Source of the DNA: Diphasiastrum complanatum
Taxonomy: Eukaryota > Streptophyta > Lycopodiopsida > Lycopodiales > Lycopodiaceae
Assembly (NCBI GenBank): GCA_029204225.1
Contig: CM055107.1
Coordinates: 5,034,353 to 5,094,323 of the forward strand
DNA length: 59,971 nucleotides
Reading direction: 5' to 3'
Part shown: in pieces, positions 29,661 through 41,070 of the stretch
Layout of the letters: every line of letters begins with the position of its first letter
How positions within the stretch are numbered: position 1 is the stretch's first letter
The notes under the pieces: model-generated
Told to the model about the DNA's origin: nothing
The model's database searches: none
The model's input: the letters and a program-made list of their open reading frames with translations, nothing else
Translations under genes and position numbers: made by a program

Positions 29661-30362
29661 TCTTGCCATGATCGATAAGACCGTTTTTCATTGATGTGAA
29701 AGCTTTGAGTAGATGGAAAGAAAACTTTGATGTGCAATACGATTTGCATTTACACGAGAAGTTATGTCAGTTAATGGTAGAAAATAGAATCTTAAAGTAT
29801 GGACCCCATGCGTTGCGGCTACCCAACTTCCAGTTAACTACATACGTTACTAGTGAGGTCAAGTCATCAAAGTTGTGTGGGCAGACCAAAAACTCGGTCG
29901 GAGTTTTAAAATCCGACGATTTTCTCTCTCTTATTCCGCGATCAATCATCCTCCGAACTACGGACTAACACTACAGATCTGATGTAAAAACTTTATATAT
30001 AGAAACTAATGTTAATCAACTAAAATTGAGAAACAACGGAAGTATAATCTACTGATAGCAAGCACCATATAATCATTCACAAATTATGCATACGATGAGC
30101 AGATTGTTGCAACTCTTCTGTGTTATCATAATCGAGTTTACAATGACAATTCCTTTGAGCGTTGTCTGTTTCTCCAATCAGCGCGTCGGCAAAAAAAAAA
30201 AGTGTTCTCTCTTCGGCGAGATTTTTGGAAATCACCAAAATTTGGCCGTAAAAGACAAAAACAATTTCCGTCCGCAAACCACCGTTACAGTTCGTCACAA
30301 ATGGACACAATCAATTGGGCCATTTAAGCGTTGAAAGCGTGTGAAAAATAAAAAATAAAAAA
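29661..30362. other. Right subterminal region of copy B
   Basis: It holds the presumed promoter and 5' end of the transposase-like gene. 29870-30160 is repeated inverted at 16345-16700. A 90-codon plus-strand frame (29696-29968) exists but has no counterpart frame that I can see in the other copy, so I do not call it a gene. Confidence 0.45.
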
Positions 30363-30406
30363 CATCTTGACAAAGGGCCCATTTTGAGTTCTAATATCCC
30401 CTAATG
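30363..30406 (-). repeat. Right TIR of copy B
   Basis: Plus strand CATCTTGACAAAGGGCCCAT... ending CCCCTAATG. It is the inverse of 21308-21351 with about eight mismatches or indels. The sequence after it (CGAGGAAAAG) belongs to the next element. Confidence 0.8.
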
Positions 30407-30796
30407 CGAGGAAAAGATCTAGAGCCAAGGATGCTTAGATAAGCAAGAATAAATCAGGCCAAGAAAATACCAAAAAAAAAAAACATCAAAGATGAACAAT
30501 GCACAAATCTAGACTATTCTACGATCAGATCCGAAGCTAAGATTGAAAACTTTAGCAAGCCTAGATTTCCACTCCTATCACTATGTTTACCCTCTCTCCA
30601 TTCGAAGCTCGTTACTATATGACTACTCATCCGATTGGAGATCCCAAACCCCTTCTTTGCTCTCTAGATCCGACTGATTAGAGAGGCACGAAAAAGGTCC
30701 AACATTTCTTTTGGCGCCATTGCCGGAGAGACGGTGCTAAACAGTCCTAGGAGTATATTTTCTATTTGTATTTTTTTGCTATTTTTTTTTGATAAG

Positions 30797-31110
30797 TTTA
30801 TTACTCGCCAACTGTGTTTTTTCCACTTTTTTGTGCTTTTTATCACTTGCCACGTTTCTAGTGAACAGAACCGACCTTGATGTATCATCAGTCACCTCGG
30901 GAAGTAGTGTCCATTACTCGCAATTACTCGTCATTTTTCGTCGATTTAAATTTGTCTTTTCTTAATTTTCTCGTCTTTTCCTATTACTTGCCATTACTCG
31001 CAATTACTCGCCACCACTAGAAAAAATAAAGTGATAAAAATTAAAAAATTTAATTTAAACAAAAAATTAATTAATTAATTTTAAAAAAAATTACTCGCCA
31101 TTACTCGTCC
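30797..31110 (+). repeat. Iterated TTACTCGCCA motif in leader
   Basis: TTACTCG occurs at about 30799, 30915, 30925, 30993, 31003, 31090 and 31100, mostly as ATTACTCGCCA or ATTACTCGCAATTACTCG, with TTACTTGCCA between. The repeats are spaced in clusters and sit between PBS and gag. They look like a diverged short tandem repeat or a protein-binding cluster. Confidence 0.55.
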
Positions 31111-31559
31111 ACTGTTGTAAAATAAAATATATATATTTTGAAAAACATTAAAAAAATTGAAAAAATAATAATATTGGGACTACCAGTGGCTTGACCTGTG
31201 AAATACTCATTCGATGCTACACAAGTCATACCGTTCTTGTTGCCAACCATCCTTCACATCACTTACCATTCACACCACTACGATGTTCATTTTTTTTTAA
31301 TATCATTATGGATGGCCACTCCACTTTTTATTCGTAAACGATTTTTGATTTGCTCTTTTCTTTTCTCGTTAAAAAAAAAAATGGGACACCACAGTTGTGC
31401 AACCCTCGAAGCAGTCTCTTACATCAAGACTACACTGCATTACAGTCATGACTACCGAGTTTGTCATATTACCATCATTTCAGATGTTCTCTAATGAGAC
31501 AGTTCAACAATACATCAGACGATTATAAAATCTGGTGAAAAATAATGATCTACTGAGCC

Positions 31560-33100
31560 CAGAGCCCATAATGACTACTATATCAGACTACTCGATGAGA
31601 TCAAGTTTGGTATGAAGAAGTTCGCATCCTACACTTTATTGTCACAAATCTGTTAAGATGAGGTCATTATGGAGAATCTTATCTTGAAGAAGAGGGCAGA
31701 TCACCTGTCCAAACGCAGAAATATCGAATGAGAAATCAGAAAAATCTGAAGGTTCATCAACGCTAGTCAAGCAAACAAAGGAGGAAGGCTATGAATCATT
31801 TGAGAGTGCAACAAAGTCTAGAAGATTAGATGCAACAAGTGACCACAAACCTAGTCTAACTTCAAGTTTTGGTTGTCATCAAACTTAGGCTCGCAAGACA
31901 AAGTTTATTGAGAAAGACCAATGTACATACTGCTTTGAGAATCATCCAAGTACAAAATGTCCCAATCAAGAATTCGTGTGTCGTACAAAGACAAAATGCA
32001 AAGCAGCAAGATCTGGCGATTCAAAGGTAAAAAATAAAATCAAACCGACAAGGAGTTCATCAAGCGGATGGATGTCAAAGTGATCCATCTAATATCCAAC
32101 GAAAGGTGGCCAAGTGGAAGTATTGGTCATATCATCTTGCATATTACCGAACTCACAAGAAGACCATAATAGCCTACCAGTTTATTTTGTGGAAGATCCT
32201 AAGGGACGTCCATTACCTATGTATGCTTATCAACTCAGAGGAGATAAAATACTACACACGATACGATGTTTTGGATGCGGAGGAAGACATTACCGAGCCG
32301 AATATCCACATCAAGGTGATCCATCAACATTCGAACCTATGTGTGGACAATGCGGAGTTAACCATCGATGCTTCGATTGTCCAGTGCGGAGTCACAAATA
32401 GCTAAGATGCATTTGGCATATGTAGATCGACATGCACCTGCGTTGTCCAATCCACACACGGACTAAATGTGCTATAAGTAAAAAATCTTAGTGCCACTTG
32501 GGTATGAAATAAGTGAGGAATAAGTCAATTTGACAAAAGTTCCAAAGTACGCAGATGCAACCACGGGCAGACAAGAACATTAGAGGAAGTTTAAACAAAA
32601 AAAGGGCCTTTTGTCAATATTCATTTTTCATTTTTTATTTTCTTTTATTCAATGCTTTTGTACATGTGGCCCAATAGTTTCTTGACATAGTGGCTTTAGC
32701 GAAACGTTACTTCTTTGAGTCACATTTTGAGTCTATACTAAAAATGGCATAACTTTTGATTGCCATGTCAAAATGCAACAAAAATTAGTGCCTTGGAAAG
32801 CTCGTCAAGCGCTTTCAATGATATATTACATGTCAAACTTCTGAGCTACTACTAAAAAGTTATAGTGATTCAAAGATATTGGTTGAAAATAGTGACAAAA
32901 TGCAAAAGAGATCTTGGCATGAATTCATATGCAGCCCTTTTTGAACTCAAACTTCCTCTAATGACATCATAGAAACAGAGCTGGTAGAATCTATCAAACC
33001 AATGGTAGCTGAGGAAGTCAAGAAATTGGCAACCGATGAAGTCCAGAGGATTTTGCCGAGTCTCTTGACACAATTATTGCAAAAATTGCTTGTTGATTAA
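31560..33100 (+). pseudogene. Gypsy-like gag with zinc knuckles, interrupted by MITE 2
   Basis: Pieces in order: EGSSTLVKQTKEEGYESFES then KSRRLDATSD (31750-31835); KDQCTYCFENHPSTKCPNQE (about 31915); a frame 32114-32401 with DPKGRPLPMYAYQLRGDKIL, CFGCGGRHYRAEYP and CGQCGVNHRCFDCP. The knuckles are C-X2-C-X3-H-X4-C, one residue shorter than the usual retroviral type. MITE 2 then interrupts. The frame resumes at 32964 with a coiled-coil-like IIETELVESIKPMVAEEVKK and LATDEVQRILPSLLTQLLQK and stops near 33099. Several stops and frameshifts are present. It would encode the RNA-binding capsid protein. Confidence 0.6.
32578..32963. mobile_element. MITE 2 (386 bp) inside gag
   Basis: It starts CATTAGAGGAAGTTTAAACA and ends AACTCAAACTTCCTCTAATG. 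The interior matches the reverse complement of MITE 1: CTAAAAATGGCATAACTTTT, then GGAAAGCTCGTCAAGCG and AATGATATATTACATG. Same family, opposite orientation, no coding capacity. The target duplication is ambiguous (AT or none). Confidence 0.85.
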
Positions 33101-33110
33101 TTACAAAGGG

Positions 33111-34274
33111 AGCCTATGTCAACAGAATAAGTTGTTGTTGTTGTCCGTACAATGGCTGTACCACAACACGTTTCACACGTATGGATCCAATACATAAGTC
33201 ACAAAAGCATTCTACACACACGAATTCAAGATATGACCAAAACAATACAAAAATGGATATGGAAACCCAAAAAAATCACTCCCATAAGCATGAATGAGAG
33301 AAAAGAGAGAGCAAGAGATGAACTCTTCCCATGCTTATACACTATATATAACAGGTCCTTGACCTATTTGGATGTGCTTGCCCAAGCTTATCAACATTCT
33401 AGATTCAATGCACCTAAACCAACCAATAACAATAGGTATGCGACCTTATCAACTTGCCTAACTTGCCAAAAATAATAAATCAACTATTCTTAGGTCTTAT
33501 TGACAATATAAAGTTTATCTCTAAGTTTAAAATGCATATTGGCCAAATTTACCATTTTAAACTAGACATAATAAATTTCAACTAGTTGACAATTTCTCAC
33601 ACATGCATGTGGGGGAGAACTTTGATATATTTGAAAAATCAAACAAAAAAATGGAATTAATATCTTGTATGTTCATACCTCCAAAATCTAAATTTCATTT
33701 CAGGTATTGAGGACCTCAAAATAATCCTCACAAATTTGAGACTGTGTGAACTCACTATTTTTAGAATGTATGACTTTCAAAGACTCTTAAAAACCTCAGT
33801 ATAACCCTCAGAATAATGTCATTTTCTTGATGGGATTATACTGACATTGAAACATATTTTTAAAAATTCCATAGCCTCTGTCCCTTTCCACGGCCTTTCC
33901 GTGAATGTAGGTGAGGAGAATGATGAAATCTAGAAACGTACATGTCCTCTTGTTTTCTCCTTTGAATTTTTTATCCCTCCTCTCTCATTATCCTTCCCTC
34001 CCTCTTGATTTGCCTTGTTGTTTGCTTTTTCTCTAGCTTTTGCACCTCCTCTTTCTTCCTCTTGCTCCTCCTCCTCCCTCTTGCTTTTGCTCCTCTTGTT
34101 TTTTTCCTTGTAATAATCAAAAGGTAAAGAATAGTGCTCTCAAGAATACCAAATCTCTATTTTTGTTTGTCATTGATCTACTCTTGATTTCTAACTAATC
34201 TCATTATCTTGTCATGTTTGTGCAAGTGAAAAGAAGATAAAATTTGGAGCTTTTGTGCAATGCTAGATGTTATC

Positions 34275-34276
<2 letters not shown>
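33111..34276. other. Unassigned DNA with pyrimidine-rich tract
   Basis: No gene. A TATA-like CTATATATAAC is at 33343. A segment ending TTGACAATTTCTCACA at 33601 resembles a Copia LTR terminus and is followed by CATGTGGGGGAGAA (possible polypurine tract). 33945-34105 is CT-rich. Confidence 0.4.

Positions 34277-34326
<50 letters not shown>
34277..34326 (+). repeat. (CT)n microsatellite
   Basis: Pure CT run of about 49 bp directly next to the LTR at 34326. The LTR interior has its own CT tract, so the run may derive from LTR sequence. Confidence 0.9.
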
Positions 34327-34329
<3 letters not shown>

Positions 34330-35081
34330 GTGGGTTTCTTTCCTTGCCTAACCTGAATCCAAGATCTAGTCAATCTAGCATCATAGAGACGGAGTTAGTT
34401 GTCACGCGTAGATTCGTTCCCATGAGAGCGATAGTTTTAGTTCAGATTTCAGCATGAATGGAAGATCCAAACTCTAACTCTACATCCATTAACCATATTC
34501 TTTAACACTACGATCCATTAACTCTACGATCCACAACAAAGATAGCTTATACCTCCTCTCTCTCTCTCTTTCTCTCTCATAAAAAGTATAATAACATGCA
34601 ATCCCAATAACAATCAGATCCAACAATTAGCAATAATCCAAAGAAAGCATGAGAGATGGAGAAGGAAAGAAGAAGAGCAAGGACATTCATCAACCCATTT
34701 ATGAAGAGAACCAATCAGCCTTATTGAAATGAGGAAATGAACATCAAGAGCAACACAAGTTGGTCCCTTCTTATAGTAGAGAGGAGGACCTTGGCCTCTG
34801 AATCCTATTGGTCCATTCTTGCCTCTCTTTTTATTCAAATTTAAAAAAGTGTGAGAACCATCAAAATTGGAGGAAAATCCAACTTTATTCACTAACTTGA
34901 CATTTAGGCCCTGCGACATTAAAAGTCCCGCAAAAACGCCTAAAGTCTTTTTATTGACTTTTAACTAATCAATCATATAACTATGTGATCATCGGGTTGG
35001 ACTTACACATGCAGGGTGCCAAATCCCTCTCACTTATTAACTAGGGTTAGGGTTGCCTTGGAATCCGCAAACCCTCCAACA
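34326..35081 (-). repeat. 3' LTR of the large LTR element (756 bp)
   Basis: It is homologous to 40808-41654 over its length: shared GTTAGRTGTCACGCG, CCCATGAGAGCGATA, AGCATGAGAGATGGA, GTGATCATCGGGTTGGACTT and AACTAGGGTTAGGGTTG. It lacks the 120-bp internal duplication and the long CT tract of the other LTR. Divergence is substantial, so the insertion is old. Confidence 0.8.
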
Positions 35082-35295
35082 ATATCCCCCACCAAAACTG
35101 TGGAGGTCCCACGACACCTGCAATATGCAGTTATGGAAGACTTTTATTGGCTTCGCGTCGAATCTTGATTAAATGGTGCTGCACCTTCTCCATAAAATTG
35201 ACACGTGTAGTATTAAAATCCAAATTGTGTGGCAGAAAACAACGATGGGCTCCAACAATCCACTTTGAGGTTGTCCATGATGTAAAGCGTGATTC

Positions 35296-37977
35296 CTAGG
35301 AGCCTCCCATCATTGCTGCACGAAAATATAACCGAGCAACCGGCAACTGATCTTTGATTTGCTCTGAGGCCATCGGCTTATTTGGATCGAATGCCAGAGG
35401 AGGGAGGCAATCGTCCCATCTGGTTGCCATTGACGCCAACAGAGTTAGATCTTTAGCAAACATTGTCGATTGTCGCATCGTTGAATCTGGAGAGTGGACA
35501 TATTCTCTCTGATAGGCTTGTTAGGCGCGGTGGAAAGCCATTGAGATTGTCCAGTTGTAGGGCTTATGGATGATTGGCCAATTGGGCATATGGATGGTGA
35601 TCTTGTCCATAGCCAATCCCAAATCTTTCCATTTATTCCTTCGTGGCATTGGCACATAATAGGGATCTACCCGCAATTGGCGAGGGCTAGCGACGTAACT
35701 CCTAATTGATTTCGGAGTTTTTTCGAAAATAGTGATTCTCCATTGCGGCTACTCTCCCAATGCAGGTATTTTGTCCAATTCTTTGTCGGCCTCAATCTCG
35801 GAGGTCTTAAACTTCAGAACCCATCCACCACGCAAGGACTCATGCGGGTGTTGCTTTAAGAAGGTCTGGATCTGGTCCTCGATGCTGATGGGTCTTCTAA
35901 ATAGAGGTGTGGTCCTTGATGAGGATGGACATGCTTGTACTGCCGGTAGGATTGGCGGTTGTTCTGCTATATCTAGAGCCCCCCCCCCCCCCTCCCTGGT
36001 CCATGCTCGAATCTACCCCTGTATCCATTGGTACAGCTTCTTGGCGCGGAGGGGAGAATTGCAGCATGACCGGTACGGGGATTTGTGGTCCGGATTCCAA
36101 CACTTGAGCGGTGGCTTTTTCATAGGCGGTGATAGTCTCTTTAGCCTTTGCCAACTTGGTTGAAGCTACTCCTTTAAACCTATCAAAGCGGCCTTGGAAT
36201 CCCTGAAGGGCGACTTTGTATGTCTCCACTTTCTTGAACAAATACGCAATCTCCGTCGGTGTGACCAGATGATCTGGTATTTGCGTTTGAAGATACGCAT
36301 CATGCTCAAGGGTGGTCGCATTCAATTCACCTTGAAGATGTGTGCGATCCTGTTCGCCATCTGCAATTGACTCTTCAACAATTGCACCTATTGTTTTGCA
36401 TCCTGCATGGCCTTATCCACCTGATCCTGTGCGGTTGTTAGGGCATTTTGCAGGGAGATGACGTATTCTTCCAGACGATCAGCCTATTGCTGGGCCAACT
36501 TCTTTTCAACTTTAGCCTTGTCTTCATGCTGCTTGGCAATCTTTAACTCTCGATCCAACTAGACAATCTTCTGACTGATCAGAGTTTTTTTGAATCCCAT
36601 ATCTGAAATTCTCTGTTCCATTTCTTTCGTCTTATCCAGCATAGATTGGATCACTTGCGCAAGGCTTGAGACCAAACCGAGAGCATCACTAGAATCGACT
36701 GTCGTGGAGGCGGCAACAACAGGAGGTTCTAATAGGACTGTCCTTGGTTGGCGTGGGATAGGTGCCAGTACTTTTTCTTCTTCAAAAATGTCTTCTTCCT
36801 CAAAACCCTCAGGCACGGTGGCATCAAACTGCTTCGGTGATTTCATAGCTTTGTTGACTCGAAGTGCGGTTGGGCTATCTTCAGTGTGAGGTTGATGGCT
36901 GACATCTTCAACACCAACAGTAGATTCATGGATATGTCCGAATCCTCTTCCAGGGGATTGGAGTTCGAGCAGCGCAGGGCTCTGGGGCATTTCAAAAATT
37001 TCGGCGGTCCCAAGGTGATCGGAATCATCAAAAATATCCATAAAAAATTGCGTGTTTGGTGAAGTGGCTTCAGTGTGTGGGGTTGTGACAGCCTGGGCAG
37101 CTGTGATGGGAATGGTAGGCCCAATGATCACAGACTGTTCTTGATTGGAAGCAGAGGCGAGAGAAGCATCAGAGACTAGGAGAATGTGAAGTTTAGTGCG
37201 AACAACAGCAGGGGGTGGAAGCGCAGCTGATGAGGTATGCCTAGTGCGACGTTCTGACGCAGAAGACGAGTCAGAAATTACGATCTCGCTGCGTGGACAA
37301 CGACGACTGTGAGAACTTGAGGCCTGGTGAGACGGCTTGGCCAGTGCTTCTTCGTAGACCGAAAGCACAGAATCCAGGTGGAAGCCATGGATTCTTTTTT
37401 TTAAGTGAAAAGCGACTAAAAGGGACAATAAAGAACCAGCAGCGAACTGCTGCTTAGTATTGGCCTTAATAGCTCGTTTGAACTCATCAGAAACAGTCTT
37501 GAACCAATTATATGGTTCAAGAGGGGGTTTGGCCAACTTGGTGTGGGACTCCACTATCCTATAGAGGATCTGTGATGTGATGTGGTCTTTCTTGAGGTTG
37601 CCAACCATCAAGAAGTTGTTCAGTAGCTGGGCAGCAGCGTGGATTGAAGGCTCAGTGATGACTTCCAGAAGGTATCTGTCATTGGTCTAGTGCAGATCCT
37701 TAGTGAGGTCAATATAGGGCTTGATGGCATGTTTGGCCTGCTTGTGATTGGGTGGGGCCTGCGTACCGGATGTTATACCTATGGCTGCAAGGACGGCCTC
37801 AGTGATGCGCACCTTGTGTGTGGCTCCCTGGACAGTGATAGGGAGATTTTCCCATTTCAGGACCGTATTATAATGTTGCTTAGCTTGTTTTTTCATCATC
37901 GATCCTGTGATCCTATCTTCTTTCAATATAACTGCTTTAGGCGGTTTTATTGTTGGTTCATCAGGAACATTACGCAT
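35296..37977 (-). pseudogene. Long non-RT reading frame of the LTR element
   Basis: Minus strand from MRNVPDEPTIKPPKAVILKE to about 35296. Pieces: 37977-37687 with QAKHAIKPYIDL, a TAG, then TNDRYLLEVITEPSIHAAAQ and LNNFLMVGNLKKDHITSQIL (to 36559). This part has a Ser/Arg-rich centre (SSHSRRCPRSEIVISDSSSA) and ends in a predicted coiled coil. Frame pieces 36325-35897 (coiled-coil YLFKKVETYKVALQGFQGRF) and 35478-35296 (MATRWDDCLPPLAFDPNKPM) follow. A C9 run at 35981-35992 sits beside a Gly run (GGGGGG). In total about 890 codons with several stops. It resembles the N-terminal, gag-like ORFs of large plant retroelement derivatives. No zinc knuckle is seen. Function unknown. Confidence 0.55.
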
Positions 37978-40807
37978 TCTTGGAGCTCTTCAAAATTGTT
38001 GGTAACGTCATGTTTTAATTTTGAAGGAGAAAATGGAAATTAGTCTTGTAATTTCATTCTGAATTTTCTGGTTTTTGAGAAGAATTCCAATTCATGTTTA
38101 AGGATTTGCAAGAGTGAATCATGTGGCTTGATCATACTTTGGAGATTTGGATAGATGTAAAAATTTGTTATGGTTGAAAGTAGGATGCATGACTAACTTT
38201 GTTTAATGATTGATTGATGAAAATCAATTTTTCCAGAAGAGTTAAACTATTAGTGATGTTGTTACATGAATCTAGTTTACAGCCAAAGTATAACATGATG
38301 AGAGCAACAATTCTGTCATTTCTCTCGAAAGTTGTTGTCAATGAGCTGTTTTCGAGTTGAATCCTACAATCCAGGCCATTTCATCAATATGATTCCTAGT
38401 TTTCTTACATAAACTGTGAAGTTTCTGAGGAAAACAAGGACAGAGTTTATACTAGTGTAAATACTAGGTGCATGAGTGTAAGAAGAACAGTAACTCTGGT
38501 TGTGAACTACTTGCTAGTTAGATCTCTTCTCAAACTCGTTTTTGTGGTTTGAAACCCTGAAAGTTGTTGAGAGTCTTGAGACAGCTGGTTTCTGCCTATT
38601 CAGAATCGGATTTGAGGACAACCTGGTACTTATCTGCCTGTTTCAAATCTAGAACTGTTGCGAAGGAGCGATGAGTTCTGAGTATTTTAGAAATCTGAGT
38701 GTCGGTTGCAGCTTTTTGGTACCTTGAAGTGGTTGTCAGTAGGAACCGCTTTTTTTCCAAGGGTGATAGGTAATGAGAGCAGTTATACTGGTTACTACTC
38801 AGAAAAAGGATAACTTAAGTGATTCCTAGCAGTAGAGACAACCGTTGAAAGGAAGGCGAGACTTCTTTCCTCGGCTAAGTTTGAATAGTGATTGTGATTG
38901 CTCGATGCAGGCTACCATCGCCTCTTTCTTCTAATCTTATTGAGGTCAAAGTATAGAAATGAGACTGTGAATGATGTGAAAGCCTATTTGGAGCAATAAA
39001 ATTGATCATTTTCTAGCAAAGGCAGAATCAAAGAAGTTGTTGACTCACTGTTTCACTGTATTTGTTGATGGAAATCTATTCCACAAGCCGTGAGGGAAGG
39101 TGGCGCATGATCCAATCTCTTGATTGCACCTATCCCTGCTCTCTCTCCTCTCAACTCTCAATTAACCCTTTTATTTCTTATCTTAATATTAATCCCCCAG
39201 ACCCTTAAGACCTAAATCTCCCTTACGCCTTAAAATCTAAATTTATCCCAAATCCTTCCCATGGCTACATCTCTACCAGATGACATCTTGTCATCATATG
39301 ACATAGACAAGGATGGTCACATATTTGAGAATGCTCGTGGTAAGTTGGTGATTGTGCACATGAGGGAGCTCATGTCTATACACTTTGCTCGGACATTTTT
39401 CATGACTGGTGCGATGTCCACAATTCTCACAAGAATCATGTCGTTGATCAATTACATATAGAGTTTCTCGTCCTCTCCCTCGATATGGAATTTGAACAAA
39501 AATGGATGGTGAAATGCCTGGGTGCCATGATGAGCCACTGCAAATCGGAGATCCCAGATGTAGTGAGCGCTGATAGGCCTTACCATGTGAAAAAAGTAGA
39601 CTAAAAATATGTGAAGAAGAAAATTCGAGAAAATTCAAATCGCTTCAAGTAGCAGTAGGAGACATCAAAAGTTCGATTAGAGACCATGAGGGCTTCTCAC
39701 TTGGACAGTGGTGGCGAGGAATATTTTCAAGCCCATTTTGTAAGTTTATCTCATACCCATAAGTTGAATTTAACTTGTCATTTCTTTTTGAGTTTTGTTT
39801 TTTGTGCATCCTAGGTTATCTACTTATTTGTTATGATCACAAACTAGAATGTTTACGTAGAAATCTACCGTAGGTCTCCCACCCGGTGATGAGTATATGT
39901 ATATGTATGGCCATAGTATGCAAGCATTACTCGAGTTATTGGAGAGGCAAAGCGTGAGGAAAAACTGGGCTGCTGCTTCTGAGGTATGGCTTCAAAATAT
40001 ATTTTATTTTATTTGCATTCACTAGTTTCTCTCACTCTCACCACATTTTTCACAACACCAATTCATGTTTGTTACGCATGTAGAAACCACAAGTCCCATC
40101 TGATGGCCAGGACGAGGATGTATCAACTAAATCTAGCTAGTTTTTTTACTGTAGAACTAGCTGATCCATATCTATAGATACGAATGTAAAACAAAATATA
40201 AGTGTCGGAGCTTGCTATCTCTCAATCTTGCTACAAAAACTAAGTATGGACTCACCCTCCCTCACAGTCATAGTAGCTCGAGATCCATGAAAATAGACAA
40301 TGGTGAAATGTGATTGGACCTCTAAAACATCACCTCCTACTATGATTGGAACACCTACATGCCACCTCTTACAATGATTGGACCATTTTGGTGCACCTCA
40401 CACGTGTGAAGGACAATGTACTATTGCTATTGTATGGAAAAGGACAATACTATATCAATTATTAGTGATTATATTCAAATCTTCATGTATTTCCAAGTTC
40501 TAGCATGGTAGATGTATGATTTCTAGCTTATGAATGATTCTAGATGTGCACTCCACTTAAGCCAAAGATCTTGTGAAAATTCACACGTGTGAGAATGTCC
40601 TAATGTATGATTAAGATCTCCTAAGCTTTGAATAAATTTCAAACAAGAAGATCCACTCAAATCAAGCAAAATTACTCTCAATCTAATCCTAAATTGCAAT
40701 TTTAACCATACTTATGCCAAAACAAGCTGCCTAATGCAAGCTAACATCCATTAATATATGCTGCAAACTGATAAATTGGTGTAACCCCTCGGCAACGGTG
40801 CCAAAAT
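37978..40807. other. 5' internal region of the LTR element, unassigned
   Basis: No convincing gene in 2.8 kb. A short plus-strand frame at 39261-39461 (MATSLPDDILSSYDIDKDGH) and pieces after it (MEFEQKWMVKCLGAMMSHCK at 39486) look like decayed coding DNA of unknown origin in antisense to the element. 40572-40635 repeats the first 60 bp of the Copia LTR at 42342. CACACGTGTG palindromes are at 40399 and 40582. Confidence 0.45.
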
Positions 40808-41007
40808 TGTTGTGGGGTTTCCTACCCTAGCCTCAACCCAAAATCCAAGCACACAAGCATCAAGGAGACGAGGTTAGATGTCACGCGGAGGTTCGATCCC
40901 ATGAGAGCGATAACATACATCAAAATCCAGCATGCATAGATGATCCACATTAAACACTATCAATTAACCCTACAACCATTAACACTAGATCCACAAAGAT
41001 GAAAGAT

Positions 41008-41070
<63 letters not shown>

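Larger units (their letters stand above)
21308..30406. mobile_element. DNA transposon copy B: H3-like/Ulp1-carrying element (9.1 kb)
   Basis: Left TIR 21308-21351 and right TIR 30363-30406 match over about 44 bp (CATTAGAGGAGTTTTGAACA against CATTAGGGGATATTAGAACT, then CC/TC-AAAA-GGGCC and TTTGTCAAGATG). Flanks are CC|AT and AT|GC, so the target duplication is either AT or none. Gene order: gene a (plus), H3-like/Ulp1 gene (minus), bidirectional promoter, MASSS-type gene (plus), transposase-like gene (minus). A 360-bp MITE with the same TIRs sits in gene a. Every gene has lesions, so this copy cannot act alone. I cannot assign it to a named superfamily. Confidence 0.75.
30407..33110 (+). mobile_element. 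Gypsy-like LTR element, 5' part
   Basis: A possible LTR end (GGTCCAACA) precedes TTTTGGCGCCATTGCCGGAG at 30710-30729. This is the PBS type (TGGCGCCGTTGCCGGGGA, tRNA-Asp like) used by many plant gypsy elements. A leader with iterated TTACTCGCC motifs and a gag with CCHC-type knuckles (31560-33100) follow. No pol or 3' LTR is seen. The 5' LTR start is not determined because copy B abuts it. Confidence 0.55.

Noticed and set aside
29696-29968. 90-codon plus-strand open frame at the right end of copy B
   Set aside because: The homologous inverted region at 16345-16700 does not keep the frame, so it is more likely subterminal non-coding DNA or the antisense of the transposase leader.
21308-30406. 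Integrated DNA virus instead of a transposon
   Set aside because: No capsid, polymerase or packaging gene is visible, while TIRs and MITE derivatives are. The H3 and Ulp1-like genes alone do not make a virus case.
30797-31110. CRISPR-like array from the TTACTCGCCA repeats
   Set aside because: The repeats are 10-11 bp with irregular spacing in a plant genome; there are no spacers of constant length and no cas genes.
39261-39461. Plus-strand frame MATSLPDD... as a host gene
   Set aside because: Only 66 codons, with decayed continuation and inside an LTR element. No family is recognised, so it is mentioned only as part of the internal region.
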